Assembly (NCBI GenBank): GCA_028023455.1
Contig: JAQFVV010006627.1
Coordinates: 496,001-560,000 of the forward strand
Direction: 5' to 3'
From: Epiperipatus broadwayi
Taxonomy: Eukaryota > Onychophora > Udeonychophora > Euonychophora > Peripatidae
Length of the DNA: 64,000 nucleotides
In this document: positions 25,739 to 38,935 of the stretch, piece after piece
How positions within the stretch are numbered: the first letter of the stretch is position 1
Layout: each line of letters begins with the position of its first letter
The notes under the pieces: model-generated
Seen by the model: the letters and a program-made list of their open reading frames with translations, nothing else
Told to the model about the DNA's origin: nothing
Databases searched by the model: none
Made by a program: the position numbers and the translations under genes

Positions 25739-27212
25739 TGTATAATGAACGCGTCTCTTTCTTTCTTGGTAAATAAAGTTATTGTAAACGTATTGATCAA
25801 ATAAAAAATGCTAATACATAATTTAATATTCGAAATGTTTTAAAAGAATGAGAGAAAATAATGGTAACTGTAAAATTGGAAAATGTGAAAGTTGTAACAA
25901 AATTCCAGTATAGATTGGTATAAGATAAGGTAATGTAAAGGAATATTGCAATTAGCAACATTCCAGAGAACAATAGGAGAACGAATCGAGATAAGCAGAA
26001 CTGATTTTTTTTTAGTTAGTTTTTTTTTTTTTGTGGCTGGAAAAACTGGGGAGAAGAAGGCAGAAATCGTGGAGAGAATAACGCGGACATATTGTAGGAA
26101 TATTAGCGAACTTCGTTGGGTACACTAACATGAGAGGCTAGTGGCACATAACGGGCGTTTGCTCGGTCTTCTCCGTCCAAACGTTGGCTCACTACCTAAA
26201 CATCTGATATGCTGCCGATAAGAGACCACCATCATGGAACCAGATATGCCTGGATATTCGTTCGATGGTACCTAAAGAAATGAATAGGCATTAAAGTTTC
26301 GGAAATGGAATGAAATCAAACCCACGCCAGCGGACTATAAAACTTCACACTCCACTTACTGGACGACGGAAGAACAAGCAACCATCTCTGCAAAAGAAGG
26401 GAAAGCTCCCACTCGATGGTTGATCCGTCATTGAGGATTCCGTACCTAGGTAACTTTTGTTAATACATGCATGTCATAATTATTTTGTGAACAAAGAAAT
26501 CAATCAGAAACTAAACTGTTAAATTTTGCGCAATACTTCGTTCAATATAGCTAAAGAACTTATGAGCTTTACTATCATAATGTATGAGACAAGTAACAAT
26601 TGGGTTACGCTAGTGGTTTAATGAGTTATTTGAATTATATTCTTTACTATTTTATGTGTGTGCATATTATGTTGGTGTGTGGTAGATATATGTGTGTTTT
26701 ATTGTTTATTATGTCATTTATAAATAATCGATTACAAAATTAAAAATTATTTTGAAAAAGAAGTAACTAGTCATTTTGCAATTTGTCTTTCTTTGCCAAG
26801 CGAACAAATATTTAGTGTATATTAAATCTAGGTCATTCGAACTGATAAATGTTATTAATTTAAGAATCATAATAGAGAAATAGAAGTGGACAAATAAGTC
26901 ATTTCCGATTGTAGAAAAAAAAATAGGGAAAGGGCTATAGTCGATATTCTTTCTGTAGCGCGATAGTCTCGGGAAAATTATATAAATATTCCAAGTGCTG
27001 GACAGAAATAATTGTTTGATTCAAATAATATGCCCAGCAGAGAAGAAGCGTTTAATTGGGAAATATAATGCTGGGGCGACATTTATATACCGTGTCAGTG
27101 TTCAATTAAGAATATAGACTCAAGTTTTGGGTTTATATTGGCTTCTTGCTTAGCGTTCAGTCACGTGAGTGTAAGGGTGGATGGGCGTTTTACGAGGGAG
27201 CGATTTGTTACA
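25739..27212 (+). repeat. 3' LTR, full length (about 1474 bp)
   Basis: Starts TGTATAATG after the polypurine tract and ends TTGTTACA, giving matched TGTA...TACA termini. The last 1003 bp duplicate 21629-22656. The first 471 bp (25739-26209) have no counterpart at the 5' end. The shared core with LTR family A (aatggaat followed by a cg-rich block) sits several hundred bases from the start in both, which favours this longer definition. Confidence 0.65.
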
Positions 27213-27215
27213 ATA

Positions 27216-27237
27216 TGTGTGTGTGTGTGTGTGTGTG
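27216..27237 (+). repeat. (TG)n microsatellite
   Basis: About eleven TG repeats directly following the LTR; part of the target microsatellite. Confidence 0.9.
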
Positions 27238-28373
27238 GAATCATGAAAATATATGAGTAATGACCAGAGATCAAGCATATATTTGGTTTTTGTCTGTATA
27301 AAGTATAACTGAAGGAAACTTATTGTGGTTCAGAAAATCTTCAAAGTTTTATAATTTATACATGAAACGTAATATTACCTAATGACCAGAAATTTCAATA
27401 TTAAATGATAGTTATATTTTAAATGCAATAGAAAGGAAAAACATCATATATATGTTGAGCTCAACAAACAAATTAAACCAAAGAAAAATTTGTAAGATTA
27501 TTTTAAAATCATAAATAAATATTTTCAAAAATCTCATTTTCCTCTTGCATTAAAAAATTAATGTTGGTATTTTTATTATAAGGGTAAAGTCATGTGATAT
27601 AAAAGAATTTAGACCATTTACTTTAAATATAAAAAATTGTTATATGAATGATTCCTCAGATTCACATTAAATATATATTTTTTGCAATGTATATTTCATT
27701 TTATTGAATATGTAAATGTAGATGTTGAGTTATTTATATTTTGTTGTTGTAAATAAATTAATTGTTATTATTTAAAAATATCAATTTCTCATTAAATTTT
27801 TATGTCAGGCTAGTATTTCTAACAAAATTAATTTAAATGCGTAAGTATAAAATTTGAGGTATATGATGATCAGGAAATAAGACTGGATCTGCATGAAGAC
27901 TTGTGTTTGATGTAAACTTCAGTCTGCTCCTTATCCATGTCTAGGATAAATTTTAGATTACAGTCACTACACGGGCACCTGGTAGTCATAGAGAAACAAG
28001 TAATGCTTCCCCTAGAATAATAAACTAGTGACTGATTAGTTATTTATCCTTGGCGATTCCATTACATGTACACATTTTTGATAGTTAACTATATATTTTA
28101 TTTAAAACTAATTATATTGTAAAGTGTTTGAAATATATTATTAGGAGAAGCAAATGGTTTTGTTTTCTTCTTTTAAAGTGAGTTAAAAGAAGCTGATTAA
28201 TTATCTTAACAATTAATTTAAGAATAGAAGGATTTGTTCCTTCTTAAAGAATTAATTCAAAATTTAATTTCGATTGAAGTCCCATTTTTCAAGTATATAT
28301 AGATGAGTATTAAAAAAAAAATCTAAAAAGAATTTTATTTAAACGAAAGGTTTCCTAATAATATTTTACATGG
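27238..28373. other. AT-rich non-coding DNA
   Basis: No gene or element recognised. Confidence 0.5.
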
Positions 28374-28375
28374 TA

Positions 28376-28578
28376 CTTGAGTATTAACTAAGCTATGATG
28401 TACTACACCAAAGGCATACTATTCTAATCTTATGATCTTTAAGATAACGTCTCTTAGTGATTTGCGAACAAACTGAATCGATAAAGTTTGCCCGCAGATC
28501 ACGTGGAGAAGTTACCTTGAAGATCGCAAGATTAGAATAGTATGAGTTTGGGGTAGTACATCATAGCATAGTTAATAG
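28376..28578. repeat. Hairpin MITE, arms about 66 bp
   Basis: Left arm attaactaagctatgatgtac...catactattctaatctt pairs with the inverse of 28505-28578. The spacer is about 60 bp and contains acgtctcttag and cccgcagatcacgtgg. It is probably the minimal form of the surrounding family. Confidence 0.8.
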
Positions 28579-29490
28579 CAAAGAAGGAGACATCCAATGT
28601 CACCATGTTTGGTCATTGCAAAAAAATAATAACTAATAATTTATTACGAAAAAAATTATCAAAAATGAATATTATAAAGAATCGTTATAATTTTTAACGA
28701 TATTTAACTAATCATTTGACCCTGAAAACGATAAAAAAATTCAAAAATGAATATTATAATCATTACCCAATTTTTATTGATATTTAACTAATCATTTGAC
28801 CCCGAAAACAAAAAAAAGTAACTAATCATGAATATTATAAATAATCATTACAATTTTTTGTAGGGATAGGGATATTTAACTAATCATTCAAACCTGAAAC
28901 AAACAAAAAAATGAAGTAATCATTAGAATTTTTTTGTCAGACTAAATTTTCAGTCCAAAAATGAGACACATTTATTTTCAGAACAGCAGTAATAATTTAC
29001 TCCGATAAGAAATGCAATAATTAGTCATAATTTATTACAGTAAAATATCAAAAATAAATATTAAAATCAGCATAGCATAGTTAATACCAAACAAGGAGAC
29101 GTGTCGAACGGCCGCCATGTTGGCCGTTGTGAAATAATAACTAATAATTTACTACAATAAAAAGTTTATCAAAAATGAATATTATAAATAATCATTATAA
29201 TTTTTAACGATTTTTAGGTAAATCATTTGACCCTGAAACAAAGAAATGAACTAATCATTATAATTTTTTGTCAGACTGAAGTATGTATTGGCAGGGAAAA
29301 ATCATCGGAGAAGACCCCCCTCTGCCAATTTTCAGTCCCAAAAATGAGACATTTAATTTCAGAACCGTAGTAATAATTTACTCCGATAATAAATGGACTA
29401 ATAAGTAATATTTTATTACAGTAAAATATTATCAAAAATAAGTATTATAAATAATCTTTATAATTTTTAATGGTATTTAACTAATTATTT
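28568..29490 (+). repeat. Tandem duplication, about 517 bp
   Basis: agcatagttaata...aaggagac...ccatgtt followed by ataataactaataattta, atcatttgaccc, attttcagtcc, aaaatgagac and taataatttactccgataa occur in the same order from 28568 and again from 29085. The second copy has extra sequence around 29281-29325 (ggcagggaaaaatcatcgg). Confidence 0.85.
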
Positions 29491-29639
29491 ACATTTTTTT
29501 TTTTAAAAAAAAGCAAATTGTTCTCAATTATTAACTAGAAATAATTGCCTTTATGAGATAGTGCGATACTGAAATTGCTTCTTTTTCGGAAAAGACTAAG
29601 TCCCAATAACTTAATATGGCTTTATTTTCCTTTTCTTGG

Positions 29640-29940
29640 TTAGACATTTTGGTTAATTAGTCATAAATGGTAATTAGTAATACAATTAGATAAATTAGTA
29701 ATAAAATTTGATAAATTAGGAACACAATTTGATAAATTAGTAATAAAATTTGATAAATTAGGAACACAATTTGATAAATTAGTAAGTCCCTTTTCTTGGT
29801 TTTTGCACAGACATTTTGGTTAATTAGTCATAAATGGTAATTACTAATACAATTAGATAAATTAATAATAAAATTTGATAAATTAGGAATACAATTTGAT
29901 AAATTAGTAATAAAATTAGTAATTAAAATCAGCAATAGTT
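29640..29940 (+). repeat. 21-bp minisatellite in a larger duplication
   Basis: Alternating aatttgataaattagtaataa and aatttgataaattaggaacac units. The whole array with its flank (cttttcttggtt, attttggttaattagtcataaatgg) occurs at about 29629-29790 and again at 29789-29940. Confidence 0.85.
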
Positions 29941-30235
29941 GGACAATTAAAATATAAAATAAGCAATCAAAAAATATTCAATTCTTACAATGGCAGATCA
30001 GACACTGTAAAAAAAAAACGCATCTCACTTGGTCAATGCAAGTAGGTAAAAGACATATTTACCCAGAATTCACCCAAGTATTTTAAAATCTCGAAGGTGA
30101 CCACGAAAACACTTGACCGCTTCTATCGATTAGTCATGCCAATGTTTCAGTTGCCATGACATTGTTTTGGTTCTTCAACGATTATATCTACTGGTGGGTT
30201 GTGTAGTATGCCATAGCTTAGTTAATACTCAAATA

Positions 30236-30739
30236 CCTTTTACATTGTGATACAATATTAAAATTTAGGTAAATTAGCCAGAGAACACAAAAGTCATAAT
30301 AATATTTACTAAGGCTGTAAAACCTCAAGAGTGCGCGCATGAAAATGCGAAGGTAGGGATCTCTACAGGTCTTAACAACAAGCTTACGCTTTGGAAGAAA
30401 AGAGGTGAACCCTTTATTTCAAAATAATAATAAATGTATTGTGTATGCATACGTATGGGAAAATGTTCACATATACATAAAATGTCCAACAATTAGAATT
30501 AATTAAAGTCCACTAAAAAAGGAAAATAAAACAGCCTTATAATCGTTGTACTTTTACTTTAAATAAATTATCTTTAAATGTGATCAATATTGTCTTATAT
30601 GTAGATTTGACCCTTGCATTAATTTGCAGTGAAATTTAGATCGATTTATATATTTAAGTACATTGTGCTATATCTGTGACATTATGATAAGTCATAAATT
30701 ATGATTTTGTTTAGCAAATGTTACTGTCAGTCACTAATT
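30236..30739. other. Non-coding spacer
   Basis: AT-rich, no feature recognised. Confidence 0.5.
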
Positions 30740-32470
30740 TAGAACAGTGAGACTATAAAGCACAGCACAGCTTTCGAACTCAACTTGGAGCAAATGAAAA
30801 AATACGCAGAGTTTGTCAATTGGAGTGGGAAAAATGAAACAGAAGTTTGTAAAATGTTTAACCCAATTGAAAACAAAGTTACAAGCAGTAAAGAGAAAAT
30901 TAGTAACAGCAAAAATTCATTTGTATGATTTTGCTGTGGAAAAAATAGCCACAAGGCTAGTAATTGTTATTACAGATCTGAATGCTGTAAACACTGCAAC
31001 AAAAGAGGACACATGAAAAATATGTGCAAAAAATAATTCAGCATATAAAGAAATGATATAGTAACTGTATAATAAAGGGTTGGGAAAAGCACTTGACTAA
31101 GATCTAAAATATGGCAACAATAAATTAATGATAAAATGATTAAAATATGTAATCAGCTCATTACCATGGAAGTCGACAGAGCAGCGTATCAATAATATGA
31201 GTCAGCCCCATTATATAAAAAACTGACTTAAAGGTATTAAATGTGAACAATAATGCAATTAGAATAAAGGGCATAGTCAAAGCACCAAGTATGTGGAAAA
31301 AGAGCAAAATGATAGTATTACCACTATATGTAGTACATGCTCCTATCAAACCCCTAATTAGACATGAATGGTTCATAAAATTAAGTATCAAGCTTACATT
31401 CATAAAAAATGTCGAGGTGGATAGAAAATGAACAATAAATTTCCAAATTGGGTTAATAGGGAACTGGGCATTATTAAAAGTATGCCTATATCGTTAGAAA
31501 TAAACATAGAGGCACGACGTATAATTTGTAAGCTGAGAAAAGTACTGTTTACCCAAAATAAAAAAGTATAGAAAGAAATTGATGATCTAGTTAAGAAAGG
31601 CATGTTAAAACCTACTGAAAAATGGAGTGGGTGATGCCCATAGTCATTATAACCAAACTAGAAAATTCATTTGTGTGGTGATTACAGGGTATGAGTGAAT
31701 AAAGTGATAAACAAAAGTACATACCCTGTACCAAATGCCAGAGAAATTATAGCATCACTGCAGAAATCAAATTTCTTTGCAAAATTAGATCTTGATGCTG
31801 CCTTCCATCAAATACCATTGAGGAAGCTGCTAAAACACTAACTTTAACCACTCACATAGGGTTATAAAAATGTAATAGACTGCCATTTGGGATAACATTG
31901 GCCCCTTGCATTTTTTACTTGAAAATTGAAACTTTCCTTAGCAGCCTGGAGAGCATCATACCATATTTTGATGACATCCTGGTAATAGCAACCCCCAAAA
32001 ATGAACTGAGAAGCTACTTAATTCGGAACTAAGCTGAATACCCAAAGAGGCATATGGAATACGAAGAAAATTAAATTTCTGGGCCACATTATATCCAAAA
32101 ATGGTACATCCCCTGCCCCGGAACAGGTTAAAGTCATAGCAGAAGCCCCAAGACCTACAAATGTAAAACAACCGCAAGCTTTCTTCAGTCTCATAAATTT
32201 TTTGAAAATTTCTTACATGGAAAAGGCCATGTAGCCAGACCTTTATATGATCTGCTTAGAAAAAAACCAGAAATAGGAAAAGGAAGAAGAAAAAGCATTT
32301 GTATGCACAAAGTCATTGTTGACTTCAAAAAAATTACTCATACATTACAACAGTGATTTGGAAGTAACACTGACCTCCAGTGCATCTGAATTTGGGTTCG
32401 GAACAATACTATGTTACCCAGCTCAGTCAGGAGATTGATCCTATAGTCTATGCCTTATGCACTTTATCAC
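30740..32470 (+). pseudogene. Decayed Gypsy element: gag knuckles, protease end, RT
   Basis: In order on the plus strand: two CCHC zinc knuckles at about 30925-31035. The second is perfect (CKHCNKRGHMKNMC); the first has its leading Cys codon changed to TGA. Next comes a protease-to-RT linker frame (31243-31431; VLPLYVVHAPIKPLIRHEWF), then RT in shifting frames: KEIDDLVKKGMLKP, VNKVINKSTYPVPNA, FFAKLDLDAAFHQIPL, LPFGITLAPCIF, YFDDILVIATPKNELR, FLGHIISKNG and RPTNVKQPQAF. YFDDI is the RT catalytic box. The domain order and motifs fit the metazoan Gypsy group with K02A2.6-like polyproteins. RNase H is barely traceable; no integrase or LTRs are seen. Many stops and frameshifts make it inactive. 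Confidence 0.85.
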
Positions 32471-32478
32471 CCATAGAT

Positions 32479-32815
32479 CAGGGGTGCCCATGTTTTATGT
32501 GTATAATAATGATGTGTTAAAATTGAGATACACTCAAAAGGCACAATTAAATGTTTGAAATATTAAATTTTCTGATTTCATTCAATGTATTATGTTACCA
32601 GGAAACTATAACAGTAAACTCATCAAATGATGATGATGTAAACAATCATTAAAAAATTTCCACTACAAAAAAATAAATGATTTCAAAATAAAATATAAAT
32701 ATGCTAATATAAATTATATCATGATTTTATTTCAAAAATTCTGTGAGAGTCACATTGTCCTATATAGAGAATTGCATACGTCTCATGAGCTACAATTTGT
32801 CTATGGTGGCCCTAG
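32479..32815. mobile_element. hAT-like MITE remnant
   Basis: Left end caggggtgcccatg and right end tggtggccctag form an imperfect TIR of the CAGGG...CCCTA type usual for hAT. The right subterminal part (attgcatacgtctcatgagctacaatttg) resembles the common hAT subterminal pattern. A clear 8-bp target duplication is not visible. No transposase is present. Confidence 0.55.
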
Positions 32816-33239
32816 ATAAAGAGGAAGCCTGGTTAAAATTGTAAATAAGATGTAAATAGGCAAAAATTACCAGTGGAATTTTAGCTTGTGAAGGAGTTAT
32901 ATCAATTTACTGTCTTTCAAAATTATTAATTTAACAGTTTTTTAACAGCTTGTTTTATATAAAGCAAGAAGATCGTAAAATGCAAGAGATTATAACAGTT
33001 TTTAATGGGGGAAAATTTAGCTCATTTCTGCACATAAAAATTATGCCATAAACGTATTAGCAAACAACCTAGTATATATAATAATTTAAAATAAATTCAA
33101 ATACACTATATATGCATGTGTAAACTGTCCTATTATGTATTATGTGGGTATGTACTTGAAGTATGTATGTATGTAAGATAATGCATGTTAAATCTGTAAA
33201 AAGAAAAAGTATACTTAAAATTTTTCTTTCTTATAATCC
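32816..33239. other. AT-rich spacer
   Basis: No feature recognised apart from a short atgtatg run near 33166. Confidence 0.5.
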
Positions 33240-33740
33240 ATTCTTTCAGTTCTCATCATATAGTTATCCTTTGATGATATTGAGTTATTTTTTTTTTATT
33301 TTTTTTTTATTTTTTTGAGGTACATTAGGTGTTGATGACTGAGGATATCTAGTAAAAAAGTTTAGAATGAATGTTTGGCTTATTTTGATTTTCTTTTAAT
33401 CATTGACTTAAGACATTTTTAGATTTGATGGAACATTCTAAGTCATTGCTAAAATCTTTGAAAATGCTGTTCATGGCTTCTCCATAAGCTTATTGATTTT
33501 CTTTTAATTGTCTTCATCCAATTGCATTAATTCATCATTAGTTAATTCTTTTATAAGTGATTGCAAAACCTTTTCAATGTTATCATCATCAATTTCTTAT
33601 TGGCTTCCTTATCCAAAGTATTATCAAAGTCCTGCATTAATTATTGAAGTTAGAACATTTTGAAGGTTGCAATAATTTATTGAACCATAGGTTGAAGAAG
33701 TGATGTTATGTTTAGATATATTAGTTGCTGCTTTCCCATT
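33240..33740 (-). pseudogene. pogo/Tigger-like transposase remnant
   Basis: Minus-strand translation gives NITSLLQPMVQ, a stop, then IIATFKMF, matching the TSLLQPMDQG-IIATFK signature that holds the second catalytic Asp in pogo/Tigger/jerky DDE transposases. Here the Asp is Val. Downstream, DDDNIEKVLQSLIKELTNDE-LMQLDED fits the C-terminal ELTNEELxELE segment of Tigger proteins. Frameshifts and stops separate these parts. The N-terminal DNA-binding half is not recognisable. A relic of an old DNA transposon. Confidence 0.8.
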
Positions 33741-36700
33741 GAAAATATGTGTAGCTATAAACTTTAGAAAAAATAAAATGTATTATCTCTAGGGAAAAAA
33801 TGTTTGATTTTACTATGCAAATATATAAAAAAATAAACAGAAAAAAAAGTTAAGCTCATGGTTGACCATTTTTTTGTATTTTTCCACAACATTGTTAATC
33901 ATTGTGCTGAAAAAAAATTCACATTGAAGTTTCATTTTTTTTTTAAATTCAGTCTTATATTATGTGAAATAATTTTGAATTAAAAAAGCAATGTTAGTAA
34001 TATCTCATTAACTATACTGTTGTAACCATAAATACTTCTTATTTATAAATGATACAAGACTAGCCAATTTGTAGAATTACTCATTATCACAGCCTAATTG
34101 CCCAGTTAACTTTTAAAAAAAATTCTGATGTAATTAAAAAGAAAAACAGTATTTAATGTTTGCATACTGTAATAAATATTTAAGACTTTTTTTTTAAGAG
34201 TATGTACTATGCAGATCTAAATAAACAGTACTCTATATGCTATGAGATATCACATTTTATTACAAGTAATAGCTGTATTCTTGAAATGACTTCACAATTT
34301 TTCAAATAATACAGTATGTCATAATGGCAAAAATATGGGTCATTTAAATAAAAATTAAAAGCATGAAACTTTTTCAATTTATTTGTATTGCACTTTTATT
34401 ATATAAAATTTATTACGAAATGCATGATGATGATATCATCTCCTCCCTTTTATTTAACATCAAAAATACATTTGTATATGATAAGCATTGTGATTAGATT
34501 GACATTTATGATAATAAAGCAATCATGATTTGACTGAAATTAGTATTCATAAAGATCTTAATTTAAAATTGCTTGACTGAACATTTTAGCTAATGCATAA
34601 TAGTACATGATTTAAAATTAATTATTAATAATATATGACCAAAACTTATTTTTAATTTTATCTTAAAAGAAATTTATATATTTGTTTTCTGATACTATAA
34701 TTTCTTAAGTTTATTATAATGTTACCATTATCTTGCATGTGTCTGAAATAAATTATGAGATTTTGGTTTAAAATCTAGCAAGTAAATATTATTTTTTAGC
34801 TTAGATTTAGTAATAAATTTTTGATCATATAAAATAGATTATTTTCATGATTCATAAAATCATTTCTTTCCTGTCTACCTCAACTTTTTAACAGAAAATT
34901 CTTTAGATTAATGATAATAACAGACTAATTCAAAATTAGTCTACTATTTCAGCCAATACAGTACACAATTCATTGAAATTTATATTTCTTTTTTCAACAC
35001 TGTATCTCTTTACATTTTTAATAATGTCTCTTTAGGCTTGAATATCTCTGAAACAGATTACAATATTATAATATAAAATTTAGCACAAACTACAATAATT
35101 AAAAAATATAATATTAATATATTTGATTGTTGCACGTCATCAGAATAGGCTTTTGATTACTTATTGTACTGAAAGAATTGTTTTTTAAATTTTATTTCCG
35201 TAGTGATTGTCTTGCAAGGATACTGGATGATAAGTCAAGTACTGTACATTAATCATATTTAAATTTTATAATCAAAATACTGTATAACATTGTATACTGT
35301 ACTATATATAGTGAATAAACTCTGTATTGCACATTTTTAGCAAGAATGTTACCATTTTTCTTTCAGATGATATAGTCACTATTTTATGACGTCACCAATC
35401 TTACAAGATTGTCGGCATTTTTAAAATGACCACCAAAAAAATTCAAAATATTTTTTGCAGTCATTATAATAAATAATCAGTTGTAAATCAAAAATAGGGG
35501 GTACAAATTGATGATGATTTCTGTGATACATTCTCGTATAAAGGTCTTCCACTAAGTTGTGTATAGGCATATATAATTTTGGAAATGAAGAAAAGATCAT
35601 CCAAGCTCAAGTTAAAATGAAAAAAAAAATAGTTTTTTTATTTTTTAATCTTTCTCTGTCTCTTTTTTATTAAATGATTTTCAAAGATAAGTAGGTTTAA
35701 ACTAATAAAAATAAAAAAAAGCAAAAATAGATATTTGCATCATCAAGTTAAAATGTTTATATTTTGATATCTTAGAAAATGATAAAGAAATGATTTAAGT
35801 TTTAAAAGAAAGGAAAAATTTATTATGTACAAACTTTAAGGTTTTGCAGACAATAATTGTGTGTGCAGAAGCATATTAAAGAATGAACTTTTTTTTTTTT
35901 TTCCAGTGTGAAATTTAAATAATATAATTATGTATATATCATCATCAAATTAAAATGTTTGTGCTAAGAATGTGGAATGAAGTGTTTAATGGTTAATGAC
36001 TGATTATTTTATATCATACATGAAGATGATTTGTATTGAAGTGGGCATTCATGTCAAGACAGGCATTGAAGATGAAATATATTACTATGAGACTATGTAT
36101 GAATAAAAGATAATATTATGTTAAGAAATATTAAGATTTGATATTAAATGATTGGAAAATATTTATTTGTGTTGATGGGTATATCCTTAATTATGAAAGA
36201 AGTTTTAAGTTAAATAATAAAGATAATATAGTTATCAAATGAAAGAAAGTTTTAAATATAAAATTATTAATATATGTGCAAAATAATAGTTAGTTAAATA
36301 AAGTCAATAAATGATGTTCAAAGTTATTGAAATAAAAATAAACATTGAGCAGACATTTGAAGTTGGGTATTTATGAGCCAATCTTCTATCTAAGATAAAA
36401 TATTTTATCCAAACATGAGTGTTTTAGTAGTAAAGAAGAAAGTGTTCACATATTTAATAATTAATAGTTATGATTTAAATCCATCCTTGTGGTTCTAATT
36501 ATTGGTGGTTGTGATATTTCTAAAATGTTAATTACAATCTTAGTATAATAAATTAGTAGTATTTATAAAGATTATAGAAGTTTACATATTTATTTAGTAC
36601 AGAATACTTAATGAGGTAGCTTTAATATGGGTTTGCATAGAATCATTAAATAATGAATTTTCTGAGTAGATTACACATAAAACATTTACTTTTATATCAA

Positions 36701-38935
36701 CATTAAAAATCAGGATTAAATACTTTTTTTAATTCCTAGTGTAGAATTTATTTTATATTAGTGCATGAAAATGTATTTATAAATATACAATTTATAATGC
36801 AGAATTCAAGCCATAAAGTATCTGGATTTTAGATTTAAAGTTATATGAATATTGGAAATGTCTGACACTATGATCCCATTTTACTTAAATGAAGTAGAAT
36901 TAATGAGAATGAAAAGCTTGAATAAAAAAGAATTTATGTAGATTCTAATATTGTTATGTTTTAGCAACTGTATTGTATGCAGTTTTGATAAATCATAGTT
37001 GAATGGTAACAGAATTATTGAAAGAAATGCAGAGTTGTGTATAACTTTCTACTATTTGTTTGCAAATGAATATATTTACCATTGATTACATCCAGTCATA
37101 TGAGTTAAGAGAAGAGTTCATTGAGGATTTATTTCTATTTACTTTCATGGTTATTCAGTGTAACCCTGTGTCACGAGCCCTACTTAGATGTTTGTGTTAA
37201 TGAAGTTAAATATTAGTGATGAAATGTTTTATATTTTTGCAATATATCAATAATGTGACTCTGCTATGTGTGTTCCATAAAGATGTTTGAGTTGCTATTT
37301 TACATTATTTGCACTTTTTATTGGGGATTTAGAATTTTCTTATATATATTTGGTGAATGTTGTTTGATGACGATCATATTTACTTGTTAATGATTTTATT
37401 GTTTAATTTTATCTATAAGGTATTTCAGCTCTGATATCTTTAAATTGTACAGTATAGTACCATGATCTGAAATGATTTAGAGAATTTAAGATTATGATCA
37501 AAAAATAATGCCAATAATGAAATAATTTTTAAAATGTCGGGGAGAAAATTCATTTCCAAACAGTGTATTTCAAAATCATAAACATACAGATGCAAGTTAA
37601 ATCCATTATAGTATGGGCAATATATTCACATCATTGTTAGAATTATATTAGGGCCAACCAGATAATTAGCATTAGATATTTAAATCTGAAAGTCAATTAT
37701 TTAAATAAATTGTTTAGACAGCATAAATATGAAAAGTCAAGCTCATTAAAAACAGATATTATGATCAAATAATACCTTAGTGAAGTTTGGAAAATTAATG
37801 TTTTTGGCATTGTACATAATTTTGTATAGAATAGAAAATAAAATAGTGTTAGGCAGTATTTAATTTTTAATTTATAATTTTGTATATAAATACATTTTTT
37901 ATGATATTTCTAAAACCATTATTTTTTATGCATATTTTTTTTTAATAATGCTTTCATTTAATAAATAGGTCAGAGAGAATCATGATCTTCTGATCTATGC
38001 TGAAAATAATTATGTTGTCTATTGTTATGGCATGAAATGGGTGAGTGTGCGTGTGAAAAGAAGCTTTTGTAGGTAATAGTTTAAAAAAAGTGTGGCAGGA
38101 GAATACATGAGTTATACTATCATTTAGTACATCAAGGAAATCCAAGATGGAAGAATACATTTCCAAGAAGGTTGGAGTTTAAACCCAATCTAAACATCTT
38201 CCAGATTCTGGAAGAACTTTGTTGCTTTCATTCAAAATTGAGAGCTTAAACACTTGCTATAAATTCTCTTTTAAATGTTTAAGTGAATTCTTGAAGACTA
38301 TTTATATAATATCTTTTCTTGCTTTTTTTCCATCTAGTAGTTTTTAACAACCAGTGTTAGATCTGTATGTTATCATTTGTTTATATTTTATTTTTTAGAT
38401 ATACTTAAAACTTTTAGGCCACAACACTTTCAGAAAGATATGAATAAAGGCATTTGAAAAAGATAAATGTGTTCAAAAAATGCATTTCATACTGAATGAG
38501 CACTCTTAAGTTGACCCAAGTCAAAATTTTTATACATGTATTTGTCATGGGTTCATTATTTTCAGCATTAAATTATTTCGATACTTAAGTATTAAAGATA
38601 CGATACCTTTTCACACCCACAGTAAATGTATAATGTCATGATGAAGTGAAATTGTAAGAAAATAATCCCTGCGAGTAGATGGGAAAACATTTTTTTTTAT
38701 CAACAAGATTTTTTTTTGGTAATACTTGACATTTTCAATTATTTTTTATATTTTTCATTGTGTATTCAAAAATGTTGAATATTTGGAAATTATCAAGTAC
38801 TGAAATGGATGCAGTGCTTTATTTCCAATAACAAGGCATTGTGCTGTCAGTGACAAGCAATTGCATTGTAATGTCTGAGGTTGCAACACTACAATTGGCA
38901 TTTGCAAGGGGATGTGGATATTTGGTAGCTTATGT
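33741..38935. other. Long AT-rich non-coding stretch
   Basis: Roughly 5 kb with no frame above 71 codons and no element I can name. Homopolymer runs are common. Intron or intergenic DNA is likely. Confidence 0.5.

Larger units (their letters stand above)
21629..27212 (+). mobile_element. Gag-only LTR retrotransposon, non-autonomous
   Basis: Two direct repeats of about 1 kb (21629-22656 and 26210-27212) flank a primer-binding site, a gag region and a polypurine tract. The 3.0-kb internal region has no protease, RT, RNase H or integrase. The LTRs differ at only a handful of bases plus one indel near the 3' end, so insertion was recent. Flanks are (TA)n on the left and atatgtgtg on the right, meaning the target was a microsatellite. 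The gag resembles Gypsy-type proteins. With a broken gag and no pol, the element must have been moved by a relative. Confidence 0.85.
28376..30233. mobile_element. TA-flanked inverted-repeat DNA transposon, non-autonomous
   Basis: The left end (TTGAGTATTAACTAAGCTAT from 28377) and the inverse of the right end (same 20 bases, ending 30232) form a TIR of about 33 bp, and both ends are bounded by TA. A TA target is typical of the Tc1/mariner/pogo group. No transposase is present. The interior is a patchwork of a short hairpin, a ~517-bp tandem duplication and a 21-bp minisatellite, described separately. The termini recur inside (28552-28578 and 29072-29100), so copies seem to have nested or recombined. 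Confidence 0.75.

Noticed and set aside
30738-30752. ttagaacagtgag, identical to the left end of the retrozyme-like element
   Set aside because: The match stops after 13 bases and no unit sequence follows; coincidence.
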